NCBI GenBank assembly: GCA_947178575.1
Contig: CAMWYX010000011.1
Span: forward strand, 1-52,783
Length of the DNA stretch: 52,783 nucleotides
Source of the DNA: an uncultured Ruminococcus sp.
GTDB lineage: Bacteria > Bacillota > Clostridia > Oscillospirales > Ruminococcaceae
Reading direction: 5' to 3'
Shown here: positions 34,547 through 42,912 of the stretch, one piece after another
Layout of the letters: every line of letters begins with the position of its first letter
Position numbering within the stretch: position 1 is the stretch's first letter
Program-made: the position numbers and the translations under genes
The notes under the pieces: model-generated
What the model saw: only the letters and a program-made list of their open reading frames with translations
What the model was told of the DNA's origin: nothing
Databases searched by the model: none

Positions 34547-35079
34547 TGGCTGCTACTGAAATTCTTCTCGCCGGATTCGGCGGACAGGGCGTACTTTTTG
34601 CCGGAAAGATACTCGCATACTGCGGACTTATGGACAGCAAGGAACTTACATGGCTTCCGTCATACGGTCCGGAAATGCGTGGAGGTACGGCAAACTGTTC
34701 CGTATGTATTTCTGACGAGCCTATAGGCTCTCCGCTGGTGCTTGCTCCTGATATTCTTATTGCCATGAATCAGCCGTCATTTGATAAATTTGTAAATGAT
34801 GTCAAATCAGGCGGTAAAGTTTTCTATGACAGCACTCTTATTGAATCCGAATGCACACGCACCGATATTGAAATATTCCCGATTCCGTCATCACAGCTTG
34901 CCGATGACAACGGTCTGAAAGGCGGTTCAAATATTATTCTTCTCGGCAAGGTTATCAAGGAAACAGGAATATTCACTCTTGATACTATGAAAAAGGGTAT
35001 CGAAAAAGTTGTTCCGCCGTCAAAGGCACATCTTATTGAAAACAATTTCAAGGCGATTGAGCTTGGAATGAATAACTAA
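34546..35079 (+). CDS. korC: 2-oxoacid:ferredoxin oxidoreductase, gamma subunit
   Basis: 177 aa, the CoA-binding gamma domain: [21 protein letters not shown], then [22 protein letters not shown] and [12 protein letters not shown]. Last gene of the operon, overlapping korB by one base. In rumen Ruminococcus such enzymes can run in the reductive direction for amino-acid synthesis; that is general knowledge, not seen here. Confidence 0.9.
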   Translation: MAATEILLAGFGGQGVLFAGKILAYCGLMDSKELTWLPSYGPEMRGGTANCSVCISDEPIGSPLVLAPDILIAMNQPSFDKFVNDVKSGGKVFYDSTLIESECTRTDIEIFPIPSSQLADDNGLKGGSNIILLGKVIKETGIFTLDTMKKGIEKVVPPSKAHLIENNFKAIELGMNN

Positions 35080-35088
35080 AAATAAAAA

Positions 35089-35127
35089 TCTGTATGGATT
35101 TGAAATAAATCCATACAGACTTTTTTT
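35089..35127. terminator. Bidirectional terminator after korC
   Basis: 13-bp stem TCTGTATGGATTT/AAATCCATACAGA followed by T7 on the plus strand and by a T-rich run on the minus strand. It lies between convergent genes and can serve both. Confidence 0.9.
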
Positions 35128-35138
35128 GTTGTTTTTAA

Positions 35139-35834
35139 TTACAGCAGATAATATTCGCCGTCTATCTGATAAATGCGTAAAATAATCGGTTCTGCGTGAT
35201 TTGTGAACTGATATACGCCGTCTGCAAGCTGATACGTAGTATATCCGCCGATTTCAACGACTTTTTTTGATGTCACTTTTTCAAGGGTTTTCGTACCGGC
35301 AATTTCGGCGATAACGGAATCTGTATAATCAAAATGTGACTGTGCGGTTTCCGAATCCGGTTCAAAACAGTTTGAAATATCAATATAGTCAATGCTGAAT
35401 CCCTCGCCGAGCATTTCCTGAAGCGATTTATAATAACTGCTGATATACTCATCAGCAGAGTCAAATCCGGAGTTTGAGGCGGTATATTCCAGATATTCCG
35501 GATAGAACAAATTTTTTATATATTCCGGATTGTTTTCGTTAAGACCGGTTATATATTCGTCAATCTTGTAGATTTCGTTATAGTCGCTGAAATATCGGCT
35601 ATCGAAGCATATCGTATTATGCAGGTTGGAATCGGTTTCGGGACGGAGTTCAGTTACTTTTGAACCGTATGGCATATCTTCTTCCGCAACGTTGTAATTG
35701 TCGGGTATATCCTGACCGTCGACAATATTTGCACCGCTGAAATCCTCCTTTCCACTGCATGAAGCCGCAGAAAGTATCATGGTACAAGCCGCAAGGGCTG
35801 AAATAAATCTTTTGTTTCCCTTGAAAATTTCCAT
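35139..35834 (-). CDS. Lipoprotein of unknown function
   Basis: 231 aa with a lipoprotein signal (lipobox SAASC, Cys about 26). The rest is soluble and surface-exposed. I do not recognise a family. Residues about 95-140 (NPEYIKNLFYPEYLEYTASNSGF) resemble the same region of the upstream lipoprotein (YKNILYPNYAERYNEY), so the two probably arose by duplication. It ends with IYQIDGEYYLL, like NTF2-fold or DUF4878-type domains that close with a similar strand; this is a weak guess. It starts 17 bp after the upstream gene. Confidence 0.7.
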   Translation of the reverse strand: MEIFKGNKRFISALAACTMILSAASCSGKEDFSGANIVDGQDIPDNYNVAEEDMPYGSKVTELRPETDSNLHNTICFDSRYFSDYNEIYKIDEYITGLNENNPEYIKNLFYPEYLEYTASNSGFDSADEYISSYYKSLQEMLGEGFSIDYIDISNCFEPDSETAQSHFDYTDSVIAEIAGTKTLEKVTSKKVVEIGGYTTYQLADGVYQFTNHAEPIILRIYQIDGEYYLL

Positions 35835-35851
35835 AAAAGCTCCTTATCCGA

Positions 35852-36622
35852 TTATCCGAATGTATAGTAAACGCCGTCCTTAAGACCGAACAGTATTCCC
35901 ATATCGTTGAGGATTTTATGTTCCTCGCCGTCTTCTCCCTCTGCTATGATATAGAATGTAACGTATTCGAGATTTTCCATATCGTCGGATACTGTCTGAT
36001 AATAGTCCATGTCGAAAATCTCGTCAAGATAGCTGAAAAATTCTTTTTTGCGGTCTTCTATTGTCTCGCCCTCATCGAGTTCCGGACGTTCCGCACGGAT
36101 ACGGGTGATAGTGAAATCGCCGGTATATGTTTCGCCATCCTGAGTGTTGGAAAGTTCATACATCATATTCGTTCGGATACTATTGCACGCAGAATTGAAT
36201 GAATTTTTAAGGTCATATTTCTCGCCGTTCTCAAGAGATGCGGAATATTCGTTTACGAGATATTCATTATAGCGTTCCGCATAGTTGGGATACAGAATGT
36301 TTTTATATCCCTCGAAATCATCGTTCTGGAAAGTCATGAAATAATTTTCGAGAGTATGCATTAATTCCGTGGGAATATCGGAATCATCATAATATAATTT
36401 TATTCCGGTATCGCTTACACGGTATTCGCCGAGGTCAAATTCGTCGCTGTCCTCCTCCGGAGAAACAACATCGCCGACGCCGTTCTGATTTGATGTGTTT
36501 CCGTCTGACTGATTTGTTCCGGAATCAGATGAGCTTTCTGATTTTGATTTATCCCCACATGAAGCCAGACATAACATACAGCAGACGGAAGCAAGAACAG
36601 CGGTTATTTTTTTTATAGTCAT
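35852..36622 (-). CDS. Lipoprotein of unknown function, paralogue of its neighbour
   Basis: 256 aa. Lipobox CLASC (Cys about 22), then a Ser/Asn/Gly linker (about 24-55) and a globular domain. The stretch FQNDDFEGYKNILYPNYAERYNEYL parallels the downstream lipoprotein, and both close with a short strand (GLKDGVYYTFG here). No catalytic motif is seen. AAAGGAG before the ATG. No clear terminator separates it from typA upstream, and a weak promoter may lie in 36640-36720. Confidence 0.7.
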   Translation of the reverse strand: MTIKKITAVLASVCCMLCLASCGDKSKSESSSDSGTNQSDGNTSNQNGVGDVVSPEEDSDEFDLGEYRVSDTGIKLYYDDSDIPTELMHTLENYFMTFQNDDFEGYKNILYPNYAERYNEYLVNEYSASLENGEKYDLKNSFNSACNSIRTNMMYELSNTQDGETYTGDFTITRIRAERPELDEGETIEDRKKEFFSYLDEIFDMDYYQTVSDDMENLEYVTFYIIAEGEDGEEHKILNDMGILFGLKDGVYYTFG

Positions 36623-36745
36623 AGAAACTCCTTTTAGATATATTTCAGTTTTACATTTCTGAGTATATATCTTAAAAATCCTGAAATTATGATTTAAAGA
36701 TGAAAACTTGGTGAAAATCCGAATACGTCGCTGTTATTATAATTT

Positions 36746-38566
36746 TTAATTCTTGGCACGTAATTTCGCACGCTGTGTATTGCTGAGAACTCTTTTTCTT
36801 ATGCGGAGACTTTCCGGAGTAACTTCAAGCAGTTCATCATCGGCAAGAAATTCAAGGCAGTCCTCAAGGCTGAGAATACGGTGCGGAACAAGACGGAGAG
36901 CGTCATCACTTCCGCTTGCACGAGTATTTGTGAGATGTTTTCTCTTGCATACGTTTACAACAAGGTCATCGCTCTTAGGAGATGCACCTACAATCATTCC
37001 CTCGTATACCTGAGTTCCGGCAGGAATGAAAAGCTGTCCTCTCTCCTGAGCGTTGAAAAGTCCGTAGGTAACGGCTTCGCCTGTTTCAAACGATACGAGA
37101 GAACCGGTTTTTCTGCGGTCAATATCGCCCTTGTATGGCTGATAATCTTCAAAAACATGGCTCATTATTCCTTCGCCCTTTGTATCTGTGAGAAATTCGC
37201 TCTTGTAGCCGAAAAGTCCACGTGCCGGAATAAGAAATTCTATACGCATACGGCTTCCCTGCGGGTGCATTGAGACGAGTTCGCCTTTACGGCTTCCCAT
37301 TTTTTCCATTACAGAACCGACACAGTCTTCCGGAACGTCAATAACAAGGCGTTCAATCGGTTCGAGTTTACGTCCGTCCTCTCCCTCCTTAAAGAGAACA
37401 CGTGGAGTTGAAACGGCAAGTTCATAACCCTCACGGCGCATATTTTCGATAAGGATAGAAAGGTGCATTTCTCCACGTCCTGCAACACGGAAAGAGTCGG
37501 TTGACTCTGTCAGCGTAACACGGAGCGAAACGTCTTTCAGGAGTTCTTTCATAAGTCTTTCACGCAGCTGGCGTGATGTGACAAATTTTCCCTCACGACC
37601 GGCAAACGGGGAATCATTTACGGAAAAAGTCATTTCAACGGTCGGCTCGCTGATTTTCACAAACGGAAGCGGTTCGGGAGTATCAACCGCACAGATAGTA
37701 TCGCCGATAGTGATTCCGTCGATTCCGGAAATCCACACAATATCGCCCATCTGAGCAGATTCCACAGGAACACGCTGTAATCCCTGAATCTGGAGAAGTG
37801 AGACGATTTTAGCATTATAATTTTTCTTTGAACCGGTATAATCACATACAGAAATCTGCTGATTGACTTTGATATTTCCACGGACGATACGACCGATTCC
37901 GATACGTCCCACATAGTCATTGTAGTCGATAGAGGAAATAAGCATCTGTAACGGTTCATTTTCATCGCCTTTCGGGGGTTCGATATAGTCAATAATGGTA
38001 TCGAACAGCGGTTTGAGGTCTGTTCCGGTTTCGTACTGGCTGAGTGAAGCAGTTCCGCTTCTGCCGGAGCAGAAAAGAATAGGGGATTCAAGCTGTTCAT
38101 CGCTTGCGTCGAGGTCAAGGAGAAGCTCAAGAACCTCATCGCCGATTTCGTCAAGGCGTGCGTCCGGACGGTCGATTTTATTCACAACGACAATAATCTT
38201 ATGACCCATTTCAAGAGCCTTTGAAAGTACAAATCTTGTCTGAGGCATAGGGCCTTCGGCGGCATCTACAAGAAGAAGTACGCCGTCAACCATTTCGAGA
38301 ACACGCTCAACCTCACCTCCGAAATCGGCATGACCGGGAGTATCAATGATATTTATTTTTATTCCGTTATACATAACCGAAGTATTTTTTGCAAGAATTG
38401 TGATACCACGTTCACGCTCTATATCATTTGAATCCATAACACGTTCTGCGACATTCTGATTCTCTCGGAATACACCGCCCTGTTTGAGCATTTCATCAAC
38501 GAGAGTAGTTTTTCCGTGGTCAACGTGGGCAATAATAGCGATATTTCTTAAATCTTCTCTAATCAT
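36746..38566 (-). CDS. typA: Ribosome-associated GTPase TypA/BipA
   Basis: 606 aa, translational GTPase related to EF-G and LepA, which helps 50S assembly and stress or cold adaptation. G motifs: AHVDHGKTT (G1), RGITI (G2), DTPGHADFGGEVER (G3) and NKIDR (G4). It ends with the BipA C-terminal domain. Length and domain order are normal. No strong promoter is visible just upstream; the leader 38567-38676 is AT-rich. Confidence 0.96.
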   Translation of the reverse strand: MIREDLRNIAIIAHVDHGKTTLVDEMLKQGGVFRENQNVAERVMDSNDIERERGITILAKNTSVMYNGIKINIIDTPGHADFGGEVERVLEMVDGVLLLVDAAEGPMPQTRFVLSKALEMGHKIIVVVNKIDRPDARLDEIGDEVLELLLDLDASDEQLESPILFCSGRSGTASLSQYETGTDLKPLFDTIIDYIEPPKGDENEPLQMLISSIDYNDYVGRIGIGRIVRGNIKVNQQISVCDYTGSKKNYNAKIVSLLQIQGLQRVPVESAQMGDIVWISGIDGITIGDTICAVDTPEPLPFVKISEPTVEMTFSVNDSPFAGREGKFVTSRQLRERLMKELLKDVSLRVTLTESTDSFRVAGRGEMHLSILIENMRREGYELAVSTPRVLFKEGEDGRKLEPIERLVIDVPEDCVGSVMEKMGSRKGELVSMHPQGSRMRIEFLIPARGLFGYKSEFLTDTKGEGIMSHVFEDYQPYKGDIDRRKTGSLVSFETGEAVTYGLFNAQERGQLFIPAGTQVYEGMIVGASPKSDDLVVNVCKRKHLTNTRASGSDDALRLVPHRILSLEDCLEFLADDELLEVTPESLRIRKRVLSNTQRAKLRAKN

Positions 38567-38676
38567 TTGTTTTCCTCTCCGATTTTATTTTAATTTTTTT
38601 GTTCTGTTGCAGAAGTAATATTTTTTCTGCACAATCGGCTGTAATTTCCGTGCAAATCCGCTTTTTTTCCGGACAT

Positions 38677-38709
38677 AAAAAAATCCGCCTGACAAAACAG
38701 CGGAATCAA
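38677..38709 (-). terminator. Terminator of the tRNA-Pro/Thr/Tyr cluster
   Basis: Minus strand ATTCCGCTG-TTTTGT-CAGGCGGAT followed by a T run, about 20 bases after tRNA-Tyr. Confidence 0.85.
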
Positions 38710-38727
38710 TAAGGTTATTAAAGAAAC

Positions 38728-38813
38728 TGGTGGGAGAGGATGGATTCGGACCATCGAAGCTGAAAAGCAACAGATTTACAGTCTGCCCCCTTTGGCCACT
38801 CGGGAACTCTCCC
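38728..38813 (-). tRNA. tRNA-Tyr(GTA)
   Basis: 86 nt class II tRNA with a long variable arm (GCTTTTCAGC region). Anticodon loop CTGTAAA gives GTA; acceptor GGGAGAG/CTCTCCC; CCA encoded. Confidence 0.95.
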
Positions 38814-38852
38814 GTACAATTTCATATTATTTACCGGACGAAGCCGATAAAA

Positions 38853-38928
38853 TGGAGCTGGTGGACGGACTCGAACCCCCGACCTGCTGATTACAAATCA
38901 GCTGCTCTACCAACTGAGCTACACCAGC
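38853..38928 (-). tRNA. tRNA-Thr(TGT)
   Basis: 76 nt with acceptor GCTGGTG, anticodon stem GCTGA/TCAGC and loop TTTGTAA (anticodon TGT). CCA encoded. Confidence 0.95.
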
Positions 38929-38957
38929 GAAAATATCAACTTAACTCAACGATGTAT

Positions 38958-38986
38958 ATTATATCATACTTTTTTCGATTTGTCAA
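38958..38986 (-). promoter_or_regulatory. Promoter of tRNA-Thr/Tyr
   Basis: Minus strand TTGACA (38986-38981), a 17-bp spacer and TATAAT (38963-38958). Confidence 0.85.
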
Positions 38987-39027
38987 GTGTTTTCTGAAAA
39001 TTTTTTCAAAAAATTTTTTTCAGGATA

Positions 39028-39104
39028 TGGTCGAGGCGACAGGACTCGAACCTGCGGCATCTTGGTCCCAAACCAAGCACTCTACCAAACTGAGCTACGC
39101 CTCG
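39028..39104 (-). tRNA. tRNA-Pro(TGG)
   Basis: 77 nt with acceptor CGAGGCG, anticodon stem CTTGG/CCAAG and loop TTTGGGA (anticodon TGG). CCA encoded. Confidence 0.95.
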
Positions 39105-39150
39105 GACGTTATTTATCTGCCCATTTATCCCTGCCCGTGACGGCTATTAT

Positions 39151-39179
39151 ATTATAGCAGATAATTTCCGGATTGTCAA
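39151..39179 (-). promoter_or_regulatory. Promoter of tRNA-Pro
   Basis: Minus strand TTGACA (39179-39174), a 17-bp spacer and TATAAT (39156-39151). Confidence 0.85.
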
Positions 39180-39250
39180 TAGCAAAATCAGAAATTTGTC
39201 GGAATGAACAAAAATGAATCGTATTTTGATATAATTTAACCATATTTCAC

Positions 39251-39288
39251 AAAAATTCCGTTCCGGCATAAATCTGCCGGAACGGAAT
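39251..39288 (-). terminator. Terminator of the small acidic membrane protein gene
   Basis: 14-bp stem ATTCCGTTCCGGCA with its complement (39255-39288), followed on the minus strand by TTTTT, 13 bases after the stop. Confidence 0.88.
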
Positions 39289-39301
39289 GATTTGTATCGA
39301 A

Positions 39302-39595
39302 TTATTCTTCTGTTTTTTCTTCTTCCGTTTCTGTGTTTTCGGAATCTTCAACAACAACTTCGACAGAAGCGGATTTTTCGGCTTCATCTGCTATTTCTTC
39401 TGTAGTTTCTGTAGGTTCTGCCTCATTAATATCGTATTCGATTGGTTCATCAGTATCATCATACGGGTCGAGGTAATCAAATTCATCTTCATCAAAATCG
39501 GTTACAGATTTTGATTTGTTGAACAGCTTGCTGATAACTACACCTGCAGCAACAGCAGCACCTGTAACGAGCATACCGGCTAAAAACTTATTCAT
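39302..39595 (-). CDS. Small membrane protein with acidic tail
   Basis: 97 aa. One hydrophobic segment (about 5-22, LAGMLVTGAAVAAGVVISKLF) is followed by a strongly acidic C-terminal tail rich in Glu, Asp and Thr (about 32-97). No known family is recognised. It resembles short YtxH-like envelope proteins only in layout. It has its own consensus promoter, a GC-rich structured leader and its own terminator, so it is a real and well-expressed gene. AAGAGGA lies before the ATG. Confidence 0.75.
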   Translation of the reverse strand: MNKFLAGMLVTGAAVAAGVVISKLFNKSKSVTDFDEDEFDYLDPYDDTDEPIEYDINEAEPTETTEEIADEAEKSASVEVVVEDSENTETEEEKTEE

Positions 39596-39666
39596 TATAA
39601 AAATCCTCTTTTCTCCGCAGGAAATCTGGTATTACCGTGACGCCTGCGACCGTCCCCGATAATCGT
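39596..39666 (-). other. Structured GC-rich leader of the small membrane protein gene
   Basis: About 70 nt with much more G+C than the flanks. CGCAGG (minus strand, 39648-39643) can pair with CCTGCG (39621-39616), enclosing a GGTAATACC hairpin, just before the ribosome site. ACGG occurs twice, but the stems needed for a guanidine-II riboswitch are not there. It is an unassigned candidate regulatory RNA. Confidence 0.4.
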
Positions 39667-39672
39667 AAGACT

Positions 39673-39701
39673 ATTATAACACATAATTTTATAGATTTCA
39701 A
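39673..39701 (-). promoter_or_regulatory. Promoter of the small membrane protein gene
   Basis: Minus strand TTGAAA (39701-39696), a 17-bp spacer and TATAAT (39678-39673). It lies right at the end of rsmE. Confidence 0.75.
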
Positions 39702-39705
39702 GTGT

Positions 39706-40428
39706 TTACATATTATTTGTTGAAAACATCAAAATTGACATGGCGGAAATTGGTGCAGTTTCACAACGGAGTATTCTTTTTCCGAGCCATACACGCTGAG
39801 CGTCTATTGAAACGGCTTGCTGAACCTCCGAAAAATCGAAACCACCCTCACTTCCGACGAGCAGACCGACGGATTTCGCACCGGAAAGATTAACCTGAGA
39901 AAAAGGCATACCGCCTTCACCCTCATAAAGAATAATATTCTTGTCGAGTGTTTTCATTATTTCAAGAGCTTTGCTGTAACTGACAATTCCGGTGATTTCG
40001 GGAATTATTCCACGTCCCGACTGCTTTGCTGCTTCGGCGGAAATTTTATTCAGCCGAGGGAGTTTTTTTGAAAAATCCTTTTCGGTCGGACGTGAAACAC
40101 ATCGGCGTGTAATTACGGGGACAATACGTGATACACCGAGTTCAACTGATTTCTGTATGATAAACTCAAGCTTGTCCAGTTTTGGGACAGCCTGAAAGAG
40201 CGTGACATTGATTGACGGCTCGGCTTTGCAGGGAAACTTTTCGATAAGGTCAAGAAATACGGAATCTTCGGTAATCCGGCGTACAGTGCATATGTAGTCG
40301 ATTCTGTCACAGCATACAGTCAGGGATTCGCCGGTTTTCATGCGGAGAGAACGCCCGATATGACGTGCATCATCTCCGGTAAGAATTATATTGTTTTCGT
40401 TTATCTGTTCTGTAAAGAATCTGGGCAT
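39706..40428 (-). CDS. rsmE: 16S rRNA (uracil-1498-N3)-methyltransferase
   Basis: 240 aa. N-terminal PUA-like domain (MPRFFTEQINENNIILTGDDARHIGRSLRMK), then a SPOUT knot with LLVGSEGGFDFSEV, LGKRILRCETAPI and AKQSGRG. ATG 40428 follows GAGGTGACC; the nine extra codons upstream have no support. It methylates U1498 in the decoding region of 16S rRNA. Monocistronic, own promoter at 40459-40488. prmA, often before it, is absent. Confidence 0.94.
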   Translation of the reverse strand: MPRFFTEQINENNIILTGDDARHIGRSLRMKTGESLTVCCDRIDYICTVRRITEDSVFLDLIEKFPCKAEPSINVTLFQAVPKLDKLEFIIQKSVELGVSRIVPVITRRCVSRPTEKDFSKKLPRLNKISAEAAKQSGRGIIPEITGIVSYSKALEIMKTLDKNIILYEGEGGMPFSQVNLSGAKSVGLLVGSEGGFDFSEVQQAVSIDAQRVWLGKRILRCETAPISAMSILMFSTNNM

Positions 40429-40458
40429 ACGGTCACCTCGTTCACACTCATACATATA

Positions 40459-40488
40459 ATTATATCACAGATATATGTATATTGTCAA
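40459..40488 (-). promoter_or_regulatory. Promoter of rsmE
   Basis: Minus strand TTGACA (40488-40483), an 18-bp spacer and TATAAT (40464-40459) with extended TGA. Confidence 0.8.
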
Positions 40489-40596
40489 CCCATGAACAAG
40501 CATTTTTATAAAATCAGATTTTCGCATAAATTTTTTCGTAAAAATTGGAACTTATCACAAATTCGACTATGTATATAAAGTTTTTAAAAAAATCTA

Positions 40597-40625
40597 TTGA
40601 CAAATTTTGCATAATGTGATATAAT
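40597..40625 (+). promoter_or_regulatory. Promoter of the dockerin-protease operon
   Basis: TTGACA at 40597-40602, a 17-bp spacer and TATAAT at 40620-40625 with extended TGTGA, unlike the cellulase genes downstream, which lack a -35. Confidence 0.85.
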
Positions 40626-40652
40626 AGTAGTATCAAAAAAGGAGGAATTTTC

Positions 40653-41744
40653 ATGAAGAAATTTTTAACTGGTCTGCTTGCTTCAATAGTTACATTAACA
40701 ACGGCGGTTGCAGGTGTTACGTCAGCGGTGGGTTACAATCCTAACAAAGACCCGAACGGCGACGGTGTAATAACTGTTGCTGATGCCACGTGTATTTATC
40801 AGTGCTTGGGTGGTAAGTATAAGCCATTGGATTTAACACAGCTTGATGTTGATGATAATGCAGTTGTTAGTGATGTCGATGCTATGTATATTCTTATGCA
40901 CGATGCTGGTGTGTTAAGTACTTCACTTACGGAAACAGACAGTATGAATGCCGTTTCAGCTTCACAAATCACCAGGTCTTATTCTGTTTATAATGCAAAG
41001 ACAGGAGCATATAAGAGAGAATATTCTCTCTCGGTTACGGGTAGTGACAGTACTGTTTCAACAAACTCTATTATTGGTGATAGTTATGACTATGAGAAAA
41101 ACTATGAAAACAGAGGAACGGCTAAAATAATATGCAGTGAACATGGTGCTGGTTATAGAGGAACTGGATTTGTTGTTGATAAACATACAATCGCTACAGC
41201 AGCTCATGTTGTTTATAACGGAAATAGACATGGTTCCTGGAAATTTGATAACATTTTACTGTTTGATGCAGATGAAAATCCCGTTTCATTTACACCAGTT
41301 GAGTGTCATATTCCAAACTTATATATGAGCAATACTTCAAATAAAGATTATGATTATGCCCTTATAACGGTTAAGGAAGATTTGTCAAAATATATGTCGT
41401 TCAATCTCGGTATGATTACAGACGAAGCAGCACGTATTTCAATTCAAACTGTTGGTTTCCCAGGAAGTAATGGTGAAACTACCTATAATGATTATAGTAC
41501 ACATAAGGAAATGCTGACAGAAGGCTCAGTTATATCAGTTGATGATAAAGTTTTTTACCATTCGGCAGATACACTTGGCGGAAACAGTGGCGGACCTGTT
41601 TTTCTAACCGAAGAGGTAAATGGAAAAATGTATAATACTGTTGTTGGAATCCATGTTGCTGGTGCATCTACTCAAAATATCAGTGTAAGACTTACACCGG
41701 AAGTCTTGAAATTCTTAGCTGGTAATACGAATATTCAATATTAA
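40653..41744 (+). CDS. Secreted dockerin-linked trypsin/V8-like serine protease
   Basis: 363 aa. Signal peptide (about 1-25, cleavage near TSA). A dockerin comes first (about 32-95): loop 1 DPNGDGVITVADAT, loop 2 DVDDNAVVSDVDAMYI. It lacks the NCDG found in the other dockerins of this window. Then a chymotrypsin-fold protease of the V8/glutamyl-endopeptidase type (about 145-355) with triad H185 (TAAHVVY), D234 (YDYALI) and S312 (GGNSGGPV). It is probably anchored to a surface scaffold by the dockerin. AAAGGAGGAA before the ATG. The next gene, 26 bp on, also has a dockerin and is co-transcribed. Cleavage specificity is not predicted with confidence. Confidence 0.9.
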   Translation: MKKFLTGLLASIVTLTTAVAGVTSAVGYNPNKDPNGDGVITVADATCIYQCLGGKYKPLDLTQLDVDDNAVVSDVDAMYILMHDAGVLSTSLTETDSMNAVSASQITRSYSVYNAKTGAYKREYSLSVTGSDSTVSTNSIIGDSYDYEKNYENRGTAKIICSEHGAGYRGTGFVVDKHTIATAAHVVYNGNRHGSWKFDNILLFDADENPVSFTPVECHIPNLYMSNTSNKDYDYALITVKEDLSKYMSFNLGMITDEAARISIQTVGFPGSNGETTYNDYSTHKEMLTEGSVISVDDKVFYHSADTLGGNSGGPVFLTEEVNGKMYNTVVGIHVAGASTQNISVRLTPEVLKFLAGNTNIQY

Positions 41745-41770
41745 TCGGTTGATTATAAGGAGGGTTTTTC

Positions 41771-42787
41771 ATGAAAAAATCTAAAATCTTTTCATTGGCT
41801 TTAATGGCAGGTCTTGCTGTTTCCTCTGTTGTTCCGCTCGCTTCTGATGCTATTTATTTGGCTCAGGATTCAAACAGTTCAGCGTTTGATTTCCTTAACA
41901 ATGAGGAGAAATATGTAAAACTTGATGGTAAGCACAAAGAGTTTTGTGATTTTCTTAATTTCTATATGTTTGATGATGAACAGATTGCGAAAGCTGATGT
42001 TTACGCTGTTAAGGGGCGTGCTTCTGTTTTCAAAGTTATTCCGCTTAATGGGTATGATTTTGACGAAACCTGTGCTGTTTTCAATCTGACTGAGGGTACA
42101 ACGGAAGAGCAGGTAAACACGCTTCTTAGTGAAAAGTTCAATCCTGACTTTAAAATAGAGAAATATTATTATAACCCGGATTATGAGTATAAAATCGAGA
42201 ATAACTTCAAGGAAGTATGTAAAGTTTTGAAAGAAGAAAATCTCATCGACAGCTTTGTAATTCCGGGCGGATACTTTGAGCTTGTAGAGTATTATACAGG
42301 TTCAGGGGATTATATGCTTTCTTACTATCTTTCCGACGATGAATATGAAATGTTAAATGAGTATGTGACCGAAAACAATATTGGTGATTTGATATCAGAT
42401 GAACGGTCTACAAACAGCTATTCAAGTTTTTATCTTGATACTGACGATTTAGAAACTACTGAGGAAATTTTCGATGTTGCAGTTGGAATTTATGAGACTT
42501 TAGGTCTTTATCCGGATTATACAAGTCCAGAAGTAGCTCCCAATATTGTACAAGAATGTTTGATTGATGTTTTTGATGCTGTTGACGGCGATGCAAACTG
42601 CGACGGCAAACTTTCAATAGCCGATGCAACTCTTATTCTGCAATATATCGGAAATTCCGATAAATACAGCCTGTCTCCGCAGGGAGCATTCAACGCCGAT
42701 GTAACCGGAGATTATGACGGTATTTCAGCCGCTGATGCTGTTGCAATTCAGATGTTTGAAACAAATATAATTAGCGAACTCGGTTAA
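41771..42787 (+). CDS. Secreted dockerin protein of unknown function, partner of the protease
   Basis: 338 aa. Signal peptide (about 1-26). Residues about 30-270 are an unfamiliar domain rich in acidic and aromatic residues, with two similar-looking halves (VYAVKGRASVFKVIPLNG and later EYYTGSGDYMLSYYLSDDEY). The C terminus (about 275-335) is a full dockerin: GDANCDGKLSIADATLILQY and NADVTGDYDGISAADAVAIQ. No catalytic motif is seen. AAGGAGGG before the ATG. It lies in the same operon as the dockerin protease and could be its inhibitor, chaperone or target, by analogy with protease-inhibitor pairs. That is inference only. Confidence 0.75.
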   Translation: MKKSKIFSLALMAGLAVSSVVPLASDAIYLAQDSNSSAFDFLNNEEKYVKLDGKHKEFCDFLNFYMFDDEQIAKADVYAVKGRASVFKVIPLNGYDFDETCAVFNLTEGTTEEQVNTLLSEKFNPDFKIEKYYYNPDYEYKIENNFKEVCKVLKEENLIDSFVIPGGYFELVEYYTGSGDYMLSYYLSDDEYEMLNEYVTENNIGDLISDERSTNSYSSFYLDTDDLETTEEIFDVAVGIYETLGLYPDYTSPEVAPNIVQECLIDVFDAVDGDANCDGKLSIADATLILQYIGNSDKYSLSPQGAFNADVTGDYDGISAADAVAIQMFETNIISELG

Positions 42788-42807
42788 TTATATCATAAAA
42801 TAAAATT

Positions 42808-42846
42808 ATACAGCGGTATTGATTCAGATACCGCTGTATTTGTTTT
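42808..42846 (+). terminator. Terminator of the protease operon
   Basis: 12-bp stem ATACAGCGGTAT/ATACCGCTGTAT, 8-nt loop, then TTGTTTT. Confidence 0.85.
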
Positions 42847-42912
42847 GTACGGAAATATGTTCCGGAACTGTGCAATTTTTGACAATTCAGCCAAAAATTA
42901 TAATGCTTTCCG

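Noticed and set aside
38730..39140. 136-aa frame with NPRPADYKSAALPTELHQ-like text
   Set aside because: Antisense of tRNA-Tyr, tRNA-Thr and tRNA-Pro.
39596..39666. Guanidine-II (mini-ykkC) riboswitch, because ACGG occurs twice
   Set aside because: The bases flanking both ACGG copies do not pair into the required hairpins, and the gene is not a guanidine transporter.
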